From: Nitrospira sp.
GTDB lineage: Bacteria > Nitrospirota > Nitrospiria > Nitrospirales > Nitrospiraceae
Reading direction: 5' to 3'
Assembly (NCBI GenBank): GCA_020216985.1
Contig: JAIWOH010000109.1
Location: forward strand, 1 to 10,000
Length of the DNA stretch: 10,000 nt
Below the pieces are notes generated by a model. It was not told where the DNA came from. It saw only the letters and a list, made by a program, of their open reading frames with translations, and searched no databases. Below, piece by piece: positions 1-5,438 of the stretch. The position numbers and the translations under genes are program-made. Each line of letters starts with the position of its first letter. Within the stretch, counting starts at the first letter, position 1.

Positions 1-716
1 TCGAGATTGCCAGCCTCCGACTCATAGTCACCCTGCGCTAAAAGCCGCATCCCCCTGACACGCTTCGCCTCTGCCTGTTGCATAGCGACTACGCTCTTCT
101 GTATCTCCCTGGCCTGGACAGGGGCGTCCTCGGCAAATTGAACATGGTTTGCCAGTTCTGCTGCCCGCTCGTGATGCACTTCCGCCTTCTCTAACAGACT
201 CGGTGCATTCACATAATCACCATCGAGAAAATAGGCCGCAAGCCCCATACTTTCCCACAGGTAACCTGACGACATCTGATGCCGAGAAAGGCTGTAAAAT
301 TGTTGTTTTTCGTCGAGCGCAGGCATCGCCTTCTCCAGCGTCTCTTCCCACTCCTTCAATACGGATTTTGCCTTTTCGTACTCGCGTTTCGATATGAGTT
401 CGACTGTCGTTGAAGAGTATTGCGCAAAAAGATCAAGGTACGCATTACGCAGCTCCTTTGTTTCTTCTGAGGCACCGGCTGCAGTAATACGTTGTTTTAG
501 AGATTCGATTTCAGTAGCCAGATTGCGTTGTCCGCTGGATCGCTCATAATCCTGAGCCCATACTTCCTTCGTTAATATGGCAAGGATCAGAGCGAGCAAG
601 CCCACAGCGCTTGCCATTTTCAACAAGAACCCTCTCTTTTCGGCTGACATGGACGTCGCCGCGTCCGATGTCCCGCTTCGAGTTGAAGACAACCAGTCAA
701 CAAGGCCTCTAAACAT
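1..716 (-). CDS. Partial membrane-anchored helical protein of unknown function (C-terminus off the left edge)
   Basis: I do not recognise this gene. Read leftward from ATG 716, the frame stays open to base 1, giving 238 residues without a stop. A polar N-terminus of about 30 residues is followed by one hydrophobic segment (about residues 33-52, containing GLLALILAIL) and then a long charged, helix-rich part. That part contains ESLKQRI, KSVLKEWEETLEKA and LLEKAEVHHERAAELA, which look like coiled-coil or TPR-like helices. I infer a single-pass protein with a helical domain outside the cytoplasm. An AAGGA lies 12 bases before ATG 716, a rather long spacing. ATG 650 (MSAEKRG) is an in-frame alternative with no visible ribosome site. 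By eye the stretch is more AT-rich than the genes to its right, which may mean a different origin. Coding is supported by the long open frame and the sensible protein composition; the function is unknown. Confidence 0.7.
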   Translation of the reverse strand, partial: MFRGLVDWLSSTRSGTSDAATSMSAEKRGFLLKMASAVGLLALILAILTKEVWAQDYERSSGQRNLATEIESLKQRITAAGASEETKELRNAYLDLFAQYSSTTVELISKREYEKAKSVLKEWEETLEKAMPALDEKQQFYSLSRHQMSSGYLWESMGLAAYFLDGDYVNAPSLLEKAEVHHERAAELANHVQFAEDAPVQAREIQKSVVAMQQAEAKRVRGMRLLAQGDYESEAGNL

Positions 717-795
717 TTCTCAGGAAATTCCTTCGGGCACTTAGAGACAACGTCCAAAATCCAATTTCCGTGCTGCCTTGCCATTTCTTGTACAT
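709..795 (-). CDS. Possible 28-codon leader ORF overlapping the left-edge gene
   Basis: A short minus-strand ORF starts at ATG 795, beginning MYKKWQGSTEIGFW, and ends with TAG at 711-709. It has the best ribosome-binding site in this area, GAGGGAG four bases before the ATG. Its stop codon lies eight bases inside the next gene, whose own ribosome site is poorly spaced. That arrangement fits translational coupling. It could equally be chance, because a third frame (620-784, 54 codons) is also open here. No homology can be claimed. Confidence 0.25.
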   Translation of the reverse strand: MYKKWQGSTEIGFWTLSLSARRNFLRNV

Positions 796-1140
796 GTTTC
801 TCCCTCTACAACATGCCGCAAGGTGAGGCGGCTAGCCATTAAGTCCGCTCCAGCCCGCCCCTGCAACGCATATCGTATGTCGCCGCATTCTAGTGGAAGC
901 AAAAACTACCGCGAAGCCAGACAGTTGTCAAAATTTCGCTCTGGGTTCTTCCTTGGAGGGAGGCTGCGAATCCTGCAATCTCTCCCGATCACTCGACCGA
1001 AGTCAGAGTCGGTCCGTGGAATTGCCTACACCATATCCGCCTCGATCGAGGATGCGCGAGTGGATCATGGTCGTCCTGGCGTCCTAGTACCACAAGAATT
1101 CTGAATCGTCCGGATGCCGTAACGCTCCTCAAGCAAAGGG
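796..1140. other. Stretch with no confident gene
   Basis: No frame here looks convincingly coding. A plus-strand frame open from 778 to 1104 gives a protein rich in Arg, Ser and Pro with no recognisable motif and no ribosome site. Short palindromes are present: CATATCGTATG at 869-879, and GACCGA/TCGGTC at 995-1000 and 1009-1014. Neither is followed by a T-run. No tRNA fold was found. The stretch may be the decayed remains of an older gene. Confidence 0.4.
903..931 (-). promoter_or_regulatory. Candidate sigma-70 promoter for the left-edge gene
   Basis: On the minus strand a perfect -35 hexamer TTGACA (931-926) is followed after 17 bases by TAGTTT (908-903), a poor -10 with 3 of 6 matches. It would start a transcript near 896. 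That leaves about 100 bases of leader before the small ORF at 795 and 180 before the main start at 716. The weak -10 keeps confidence low. Confidence 0.3.
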
Positions 1141-1284
1141 GTGACAAACACACCCTCTGTTCATGCGGCGCAAGAACAACGCTTGCGCACCTTAGCCGAC
1201 CGATTCCTATCCACTGTCAAGTCCTATGGTCACGGTCGTTTGCCGCCGAACATTGAAGAGACAGCCGCTCTCGGTATAGAGTGA
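1141..1284 (+). pseudogene. Possible small or decayed ORF upstream of mazG
   Basis: A 47-codon frame starts at GTG 1141 and ends at TGA 1284, 43 bases before mazG. It reads like protein, with segments such as EQRLRTLADRFLSTVKSYG and RLPPNIEETAALGIE. There is no properly spaced ribosome site, because AAAGGG touches the GTG. Just upstream, a different frame reads LNRPDAVTLLKQRG, so this could be the end of a larger gene broken by a frameshift. I do not recognise any family. It may be noise. Confidence 0.2.
1253..1280 (+). promoter_or_regulatory. Candidate promoter for the mazG operon
   Basis: TTGAAG (1253-1258) and TATAGA (1275-1280) are separated by 16 bases, each matching 4 of 6 consensus positions. 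They would start a transcript near 1287, about 40 bases before the mazG ATG. The position is sensible, but the match is modest and was found only by eye. Confidence 0.3.
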
Positions 1285-1327
1285 CGGCGCATCGGGGCAT
1301 CATTGATCGGATGGGATAAAGCGGATC

Positions 1328-2224
1328 ATGTCGGAACGATTCGACAAGGTAACGGCCATCATGGCGGCGCTGCGCGCCCCCAACGGATGCCCGTGGGACC
1401 GCAAACAGACCCACGAGTCGCTCAAGCCCTATCTGCTCGAAGAAACCTATGAGGTGCTGGAGACGATCGACCACGGCGACGAGACCAAACTGCGGGAGGA
1501 ACTGGGCGACGTGCTGCTGCAAGTGTTGTTTCACAGCCAGATCGCCGCCGAAGCTGCCACCTTTACCATCGACGATGTCTTGACAACCCTGGCGGACAAG
1601 CTGATTCGCCGGCATCCCCATGTGTTCAAGACAGACGGACAAGGCGGCGCGGTGACGAACAGCGAGCACGTGCTGAACCAATGGGAACAGATCAAACGGG
1701 CCGAGCGGCAAGCCACGGGGAACAGTCAATCCGCCCTTGACGGCGTCCCGAAAACCCTGCCGGCCCTCTTACGGGCTTTTCAGATCCAAGCCAGAGCGGC
1801 TCGCGTGGGATTTGACTGGCCGCACAATGCTGGGGGACTCGAACAGATCTTCGGGAAAATCGTGGAAGAGGTCGGCGAATTGAAACAGGCCTTGGAGGAT
1901 ACCGACATGGACCCCGCCGATGCCCCGCCGACCAAGCAGACCAAGGTCGAAGCGGAACTAGGGGACATCCTATTCTCTCTCGTCAACCTGGCCCGTTTTC
2001 TCAAGGTGAACCCGGAAGAGGCCCTTCGGCGGGCTACGAATCGGTTTGTCGATCGCTTCCATTTGATTGAAGCTCTGACCGCGGAACAGGGACGATCCCT
2101 TACGGACATGACCTTATCCGACATGGATCTCCTGTGGGAAGAGGCGAAACGGCGCCTCGCTGATTCTCGACCGGATCAATCTGCGCCTGCACGGATCGTT
2201 TTAGAGAAAGGCGACCGCGGATGA
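1328..2224 (+). CDS. mazG: Nucleoside triphosphate pyrophosphohydrolase MazG
   Basis: MazG hydrolyses nucleoside triphosphates to the monophosphate and pyrophosphate, and is a cytoplasmic enzyme of nucleotide-pool cleaning. The 298-residue protein has both MazG domains. The N-terminal one opens with the family signature GCPWDRKQTHESL (residues 20-32). Its Mg2+-binding acidic residues are E38, E39, E42, E58 and D61 (EETYE and EELGD). The C-terminal domain, starting near GFDW at about 161, repeats the pattern with E180, E181, E184 (EEVGE) and E210, D213 (AELGD). The length is slightly above the roughly 263 residues of E. coli MazG, through a longer C-terminus. ATG 1328 is the first start after an in-frame TGA at 1304, although its ribosome site is weak. 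The stop overlaps the next start (ATGA at 2221-2224). No toxin-antitoxin gene lies beside it, so a mazEF link is not supported here. Confidence 0.96.
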   Translation: MSERFDKVTAIMAALRAPNGCPWDRKQTHESLKPYLLEETYEVLETIDHGDETKLREELGDVLLQVLFHSQIAAEAATFTIDDVLTTLADKLIRRHPHVFKTDGQGGAVTNSEHVLNQWEQIKRAERQATGNSQSALDGVPKTLPALLRAFQIQARAARVGFDWPHNAGGLEQIFGKIVEEVGELKQALEDTDMDPADAPPTKQTKVEAELGDILFSLVNLARFLKVNPEEALRRATNRFVDRFHLIEALTAEQGRSLTDMTLSDMDLLWEEAKRRLADSRPDQSAPARIVLEKGDRG

Positions 2225-2838
2225 GTGACCAACAGGGTCCTTACGAAGAGGGGAAACGGGCCGGCCTCCATCCCATGCTCGTCCTGCTGGGAGTGTTGGT
2301 GGGATTGTGGCTGTTCGTCGCCCTGATCGTTCCAAGCTCCCGCAATAAACAGGCGACCGGCACCGAAGGCCCCGCCGTCTCTTCCATCGAGGATCCGGAC
2401 GCAGCCCCCGTCATTTTTAACGTCCGTTCGACGGTCCCGGAGATGAACGCGATCGGATTGGTCGTGCCGCCGCAAGCGACGGACAGCCAAATCGCCGCGC
2501 TGTTGAAACGCCTCAAGCATGATCGACTGGCCGGAACCCTCGGCGATCAACTGCCTGCGACCACGCCGGGCCACCTTCTGGGCGACCACGCGATCGCCGA
2601 CATCTATATTTTTTCCGACGCGTCGTTCGCAGAAGCCGAGACTCTCCGCACGTTGACTCGCGGCGCCCACGCCCCGGGCAGCCTCTATCCGGGCGCCATC
2701 CCGTTCGAAGTCGCGATGGAGGCCGTCCGCGGTCATTACCGAATCGATCTCAACGACACCGGCAATCCGGACACCGGGTCTCTGGGATTCGCCGACGAGT
2801 CTGGCGTGCACTCCAAACACTACCGTAGAATCTTCTGA
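2221..2838 (+). CDS. Membrane-anchored protein of unknown function, coupled to mazG
   Basis: I do not recognise this 205-residue protein. A short polar N-terminus is followed by one hydrophobic segment (about residues 19-38, MLVLLGVLVGLWLFVALIV), then a Ser/Thr/Pro-containing linker and a soluble domain to the end. The topology fits a single-pass inner-membrane protein with its domain on the outer face, or an uncleaved signal anchor. The domain includes MNAIGLVVPPQATDSQIAALL and a tail ending HSKHYRRIF, with no catalytic motif I can name. ATG 2221 overlaps the mazG stop by four bases, with AAAGG nine bases upstream, so the two are probably translated together. The antisense frame over the same bases is Arg/Gly/Asp-rich and lacks such structure, which supports this strand. 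Confidence 0.82.
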   Translation: MSDQQGPYEEGKRAGLHPMLVLLGVLVGLWLFVALIVPSSRNKQATGTEGPAVSSIEDPDAAPVIFNVRSTVPEMNAIGLVVPPQATDSQIAALLKRLKHDRLAGTLGDQLPATTPGHLLGDHAIADIYIFSDASFAEAETLRTLTRGAHAPGSLYPGAIPFEVAMEAVRGHYRIDLNDTGNPDTGSLGFADESGVHSKHYRRIF

Positions 2839-2849
2839 CCGTCGTCAGA
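2834..2849. terminator. Palindrome over two convergent stop codons
   Basis: TCTGAC-CGTC-GTCAGA forms a perfect 6-bp stem with a 4-base loop. Each arm carries the TGA stop of one of the two converging genes (2836-2838 plus, 2847-2845 minus). It may act as a weak shared transcription end. No T-run follows on either strand, so it is not a standard intrinsic terminator. Confidence 0.25.
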
Positions 2850-3261
2850 TCCCGGCCCGTTTTCGGATTTCCTCTCGAACGGCCGCTTGTTCCAAGGCGA
2901 ACCATTCTTCCAGCCTGGGAAACAAGTGGGCGAGCGATCCGACAAACGGCGCCAGCATGACATCGCGCCGCTCCGTCAAAAGCCCCTCTTTCTCGGCAAC
3001 GCGGATTTTCCAATCGGCGATTTTCTTGGAAAGCACGTTGTTGATCACCAATTGCTGCCCGGGAGAACCGGTGATCTCGCCCAACAATCGCCGTTTAAAC
3101 ACTGCAAGCTCGTCCGGTATGGACACTTTGGCGCGGACCCCGTGCGGAGTCGGCCACGTTGAGCGTTGAATCGCATAGTCATACGACAAGACCTCTTCTC
3201 TCGGCTCACGGAACGGACCGCCGGTCGCGACCACGGTCAACTTGGCGTCGATCGATTGCAC
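2845..3261 (-). CDS. Small soluble protein of unknown function
   Basis: I do not recognise this 138-residue protein. It has no signal peptide or hydrophobic segment, so it is probably cytoplasmic. The N-terminal half looks strand-rich (KLTVVATGG, then SYDYAIQRSTWPTP). The C-terminal half looks helical and charged, containing LSKKIADWKIRVAEKEGLL and ending in LEQAAVREEIRKRAGI. The start is GTG 3261, chosen because a strong ribosome site GGGAGGG (3271-3265) lies three bases upstream. It converges on the preceding gene with six bases between the stops, and diverges from the Sel1-repeat gene across a 238-base spacer. Composition and ribosome site support real coding; nothing indicates a function. 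Confidence 0.72.
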   Translation of the reverse strand: MQSIDAKLTVVATGGPFREPREEVLSYDYAIQRSTWPTPHGVRAKVSIPDELAVFKRRLLGEITGSPGQQLVINNVLSKKIADWKIRVAEKEGLLTERRDVMLAPFVGSLAHLFPRLEEWFALEQAAVREEIRKRAGI

Positions 3262-3369
3262 AAGCCCTCCCTTGTTGGAATATGTATGCTACCGTTTTAT
3301 GTTGAACCTTTATAGGGTCTCCCGATGAAAGAGGACAAGAGGCGGCCGACCAGGCTCCGGAAACGGCTT

Positions 3370-3384
3370 CAGGGCTCCGCCCTG
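3370..3384. other. Small hairpin in the divergent spacer
   Basis: CAGGGC-TCC-GCCCTG is a perfect 6-bp inverted repeat with a 3-base loop, lying in the spacer between two divergent genes. No T-run adjoins it. It might be a protein-binding site or a leftover repeat; its role is unknown. Confidence 0.2.
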
Positions 3385-3446
3385 CTCCTCGGCACATGCA
3401 GTTTTCACCCCTCCCCGCCGCTTCAGCATCCTTAGAGAAGATTCAC

Positions 3447-3475
3447 GAGACAAGCCGCCGATCTCTTGGTATACT
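3447..3475 (+). promoter_or_regulatory. Candidate extended -10 promoter for the Sel1-repeat gene
   Basis: TATACT (3470-3475, 5 of 6 matches) is preceded by TGG, giving the extended -10 element. GAGACA (3447-3452, 4 of 6) lies 17 bases upstream as the -35. Transcription would start near 3482. The leader is about 18 bases and contains GGAG (3491-3494), five bases before the ATG at 3500. Spacing and position are all appropriate. Confidence 0.5.
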
Positions 3476-3499
3476 GCCGGCAGTTCTCCCGGAGCGTGT

Positions 3500-4399
3500 A
3501 TGGCCAAACAGGGCTATCCCGGACTCGTCCTCGTCCCCCCCAGCGATCGACAACTCGTCAAACGTCGGTTGACACGATGGGCACTCCTTGCCCTCTCCAT
3601 GGTGGGCGGCATATCCGCGCTGAACGTATGGCTCCCTTCGCCGGATCAATCCGCCGACTGTCTCCGGAATCTTGACCTGAGTTTTTCCGCCGATTCGCAC
3701 GAAAAGTGCGACCGGCCTGAGCAGCCGACCGATCAACACGTGGCAGCGGCAACCGATCCTCCTCGTAATACCGACCTCGCTTTGAACGGACCGCCAAAGA
3801 AAATAGACTGGCCTGAATCTCACAAGGTCGTCACGCCGCAACCGGCGGCCAACCGGGTCATCGCTCAACAGGAAGCCAAACGGAACCTCCCTGCCGGCCT
3901 TCCTAGTTCCGAACCAAAAGTCGTGGCTCGTCCTACGGTCAAGCAAGAGGAGAAGCCGATTCTTGGTCGCCAGACAGACACAGCCTCGCCCCGGACGACT
4001 CCCGCTCCGACCACAGTTCAGACCGTTGTTTCCCCCTCCGTTCCGACTGTACACGCGACCCGCGACCATCAGTTGGCCCAACGGGGCGATGCGTTTGCCC
4101 AATACCGCCTCGGTCGATTTTACGCCCAGCGGGACGGGCAACAGACACCGGAATCGGTCAATTGGTACGGGAAAGCTTCCACCGGTCTTCGCCGTTTGGC
4201 GGAAGCCGGCAATGGAGAAGCCATGTACGTGCTGGGAGTGATGTACGCATTTGGGCGAGGCGTCAAGCGCGACACCGAAGAGGCGCGGCGCTGGCTTATT
4301 CAGGCCGTCGAACACCGGATTGCGGCGGCTCGTCCGGTGCTGGCCGGCCTGGAAAAACATCGGTTGGCCGAGAACGTCAGAACGGACCACGATGGGTGA
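3500..4399 (+). CDS. Membrane-anchored Sel1-repeat protein
   Basis: This 299-residue protein has three parts. A short basic N-terminus leads into one membrane segment (about residues 27-45, WALLALSMVGGISALNVWL). Then comes a long low-complexity linker rich in Pro, Thr, Gln and Lys (about 46-188). Last are two Sel1-like helical repeats, at about 191-227 (QRGDAFAQYRLGRFYA) and 231-273 (LAEAGNGEAMYVLGVMYAFG, then GRGVKRDTEEARRWL). Sel1 repeats are TPR-like protein-binding modules, so the likely role is a periplasmic adaptor or scaffold; the partner is unknown. The ATG is supported by GGAG five bases upstream and by a good promoter. The linker suggests the repeats reach away from the membrane. 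A 366-codon antisense frame covers the gene, but it has no family motif, whereas the Sel1 pattern on this strand is clear. Confidence 0.85.
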   Translation: MAKQGYPGLVLVPPSDRQLVKRRLTRWALLALSMVGGISALNVWLPSPDQSADCLRNLDLSFSADSHEKCDRPEQPTDQHVAAATDPPRNTDLALNGPPKKIDWPESHKVVTPQPAANRVIAQQEAKRNLPAGLPSSEPKVVARPTVKQEEKPILGRQTDTASPRTTPAPTTVQTVVSPSVPTVHATRDHQLAQRGDAFAQYRLGRFYAQRDGQQTPESVNWYGKASTGLRRLAEAGNGEAMYVLGVMYAFGRGVKRDTEEARRWLIQAVEHRIAAARPVLAGLEKHRLAENVRTDHDG

Positions 4400-4487
4400 C
4401 CCCCCCTCCTCTTGCCTGTAGAAATCCTCTTCAGCCGCTGCGCAAATACAGACGAACGGCCTGAGCGCCGAACTTGGGGATTGCGCC

Positions 4488-4582
4488 AAGGAGATAGACC
4501 TCGTATGATAGCTCTCCGGTATGGCCCCTATCGCTCGCATCAAAACCGCGTCACCCGCTCCCTACAAACTGATCCAGATTGA
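4488..4582 (+). promoter_or_regulatory. Ribosome site and short upstream ORF overlapping the reductase start
   Basis: AAGGAG (4488-4493) is well placed for ATG 4505 (11 bases) but 27 bases from the reductase ATG at 4521. The 4505 frame encodes 25 codons, beginning MIALRYGPYRSH, and stops at TGA 4580-4582 inside the reductase gene in another frame. It may be a translational coupling device or a chance frame. The reductase cannot start farther upstream, because TAG 4509-4511 blocks its frame. Confidence 0.25.
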
Positions 4583-5249
4583 ACCGGATACACACGACAC
4601 CAAGACGTTTCGGTTTGCACTCCCTGCCGAGGCGACATTGGACATGTTGCCCGGAGACTTTCTCTACGTCCACGCTACCCTCAACGGCAAGACGGTGAAA
4701 CGGGCCTATACCCCCTCCTCTCTGCCGGGAGTCACGGGTCATTTCGATCTGACTGTCAAACGGTACGAAACAGGGCTTGTTTCCCGCTACCTGCACGAGC
4801 AACACATCGGCGACACGGTCTTGATGAGCGGACCGAATGCCGGCGGTCACTGGGTGGACGGTATGGCCAAACAAGTGGGCTTCGTGGCGGGCGGTACCGG
4901 CATCACGCCGATGATCTCTATCATCCGCTGGATTCTCGCCAACCGGATCGACGCCGAGCTGTTTTTAATCTTCGCCAACAAGACCGAGGCGGACATCATC
5001 TTCCGCCGGGAGTGGGAACGGAATGTTCGAGAATATCCAAACTTCCACTGTCACCACCTGTTGGAGAATCCTCCTTCCGACTGGCGGCAAGGAACCGGCC
5101 GCGTCACGCCCGACGTGCTGCGCCGACATCTTCCCCCTCCAGGGCCTGAAACATGTATTTTCTTGTGCGGCCCGCCTCCCATGGTCGATGCGGTGGAGGC
5201 CATGCTGCTGGAACTCGGTTACCCGCAACAAGCAATCATTCTTCCTTAG
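4521..5249 (+). CDS. Stand-alone FAD/NAD(P)H oxidoreductase (ferredoxin reductase type)
   Basis: This 242-residue flavoprotein belongs to the ferredoxin-NADP+ reductase superfamily, close in form to cytochrome b5 reductase and ferredoxin-reductase-like domains. It should pass electrons between NAD(P)H and a one-electron carrier through FAD. The FAD-binding barrel carries RAYTPSS (residues 61-67) and GLVSRYL (85-91). The pyridine-nucleotide domain carries GGTGITPM (124-131) and the C-terminal CGPPPMV (216-222). No 2Fe-2S cysteine set and no globin or oxygenase domain is fused, so the partner must be a separate protein; the substrate cannot be read from sequence. ATG 4521 is the only possible upstream start in this frame, but it lacks a clear ribosome site. 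The Cfa-family methyltransferase gene follows 189 bases downstream on the same strand. Confidence 0.88.
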   Translation: MAPIARIKTASPAPYKLIQIEPDTHDTKTFRFALPAEATLDMLPGDFLYVHATLNGKTVKRAYTPSSLPGVTGHFDLTVKRYETGLVSRYLHEQHIGDTVLMSGPNAGGHWVDGMAKQVGFVAGGTGITPMISIIRWILANRIDAELFLIFANKTEADIIFRREWERNVREYPNFHCHHLLENPPSDWRQGTGRVTPDVLRRHLPPPGPETCIFLCGPPPMVDAVEAMLLELGYPQQAIILP

Positions 5250-5339
5250 CGCTTCCCTAGCGTGGATGACGTCGTGTCGTTGAGACAATCCGTAATCCGG
5301 AGCGTCCGTCGTTCGATCTCGCTTTTCCCGCTACTTTCA

Positions 5340-5370
5340 TAAGACATCGTCTTACGATAAGATCATATCG
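5340..5370. promoter_or_regulatory. Cluster of alternating TAAGA half-sites upstream of cfa
   Basis: Three half-sites lie in alternating orientation: TAAGA (5340-5344), TCTTA (5350-5354) and TAAGA (5358-5362). They form two overlapping perfect palindromes, TAAGAC-ATC-GTCTTA and TCTTA-CGA-TAAGA. A further CGATA...TATCG pair (5355-5359 and 5366-5370) follows. The AT-rich element stands out from its surroundings, about 70-100 bases before the cfa start. A regulator-binding site is the likeliest role. No T-run follows, so a terminator is less likely, and I find no convincing sigma-70 promoter beside it. Confidence 0.4.
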
Positions 5371-5438
5371 CATCACGCACGCCGAGCCGCTCATACTCTC
5401 CAGAGGGAAAGATTCAGCGACAGACTTAGGAGGCACGT

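Noticed and set aside
950..990. tRNA-like segment with GGGAGAGATTGCAGG on the minus strand
   Set aside because: It resembles a serine tRNA start only briefly. No anticodon arm or proper T-arm could be formed.
778..1104. Plus-strand open frame of 108 codons in the gene-poor stretch
   Set aside because: No ribosome site, no recognisable domain, and a Ser/Arg/Pro-rich composition. I could not support it as a gene.
2176..2820. Minus-strand open frame of 214 codons opposite the gene after mazG
   Set aside because: Arg-rich shadow without structure. The plus-strand gene has an ATGA overlap with mazG and a clear membrane segment.
3443..4543. Minus-strand open frame of 366 codons opposite the Sel1-repeat gene
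   Set aside because: Longer than the plus-strand gene, but with Arg/Gly-rich composition and no recognisable domain. The plus strand has a promoter, ribosome site, membrane segment and Sel1 repeats.
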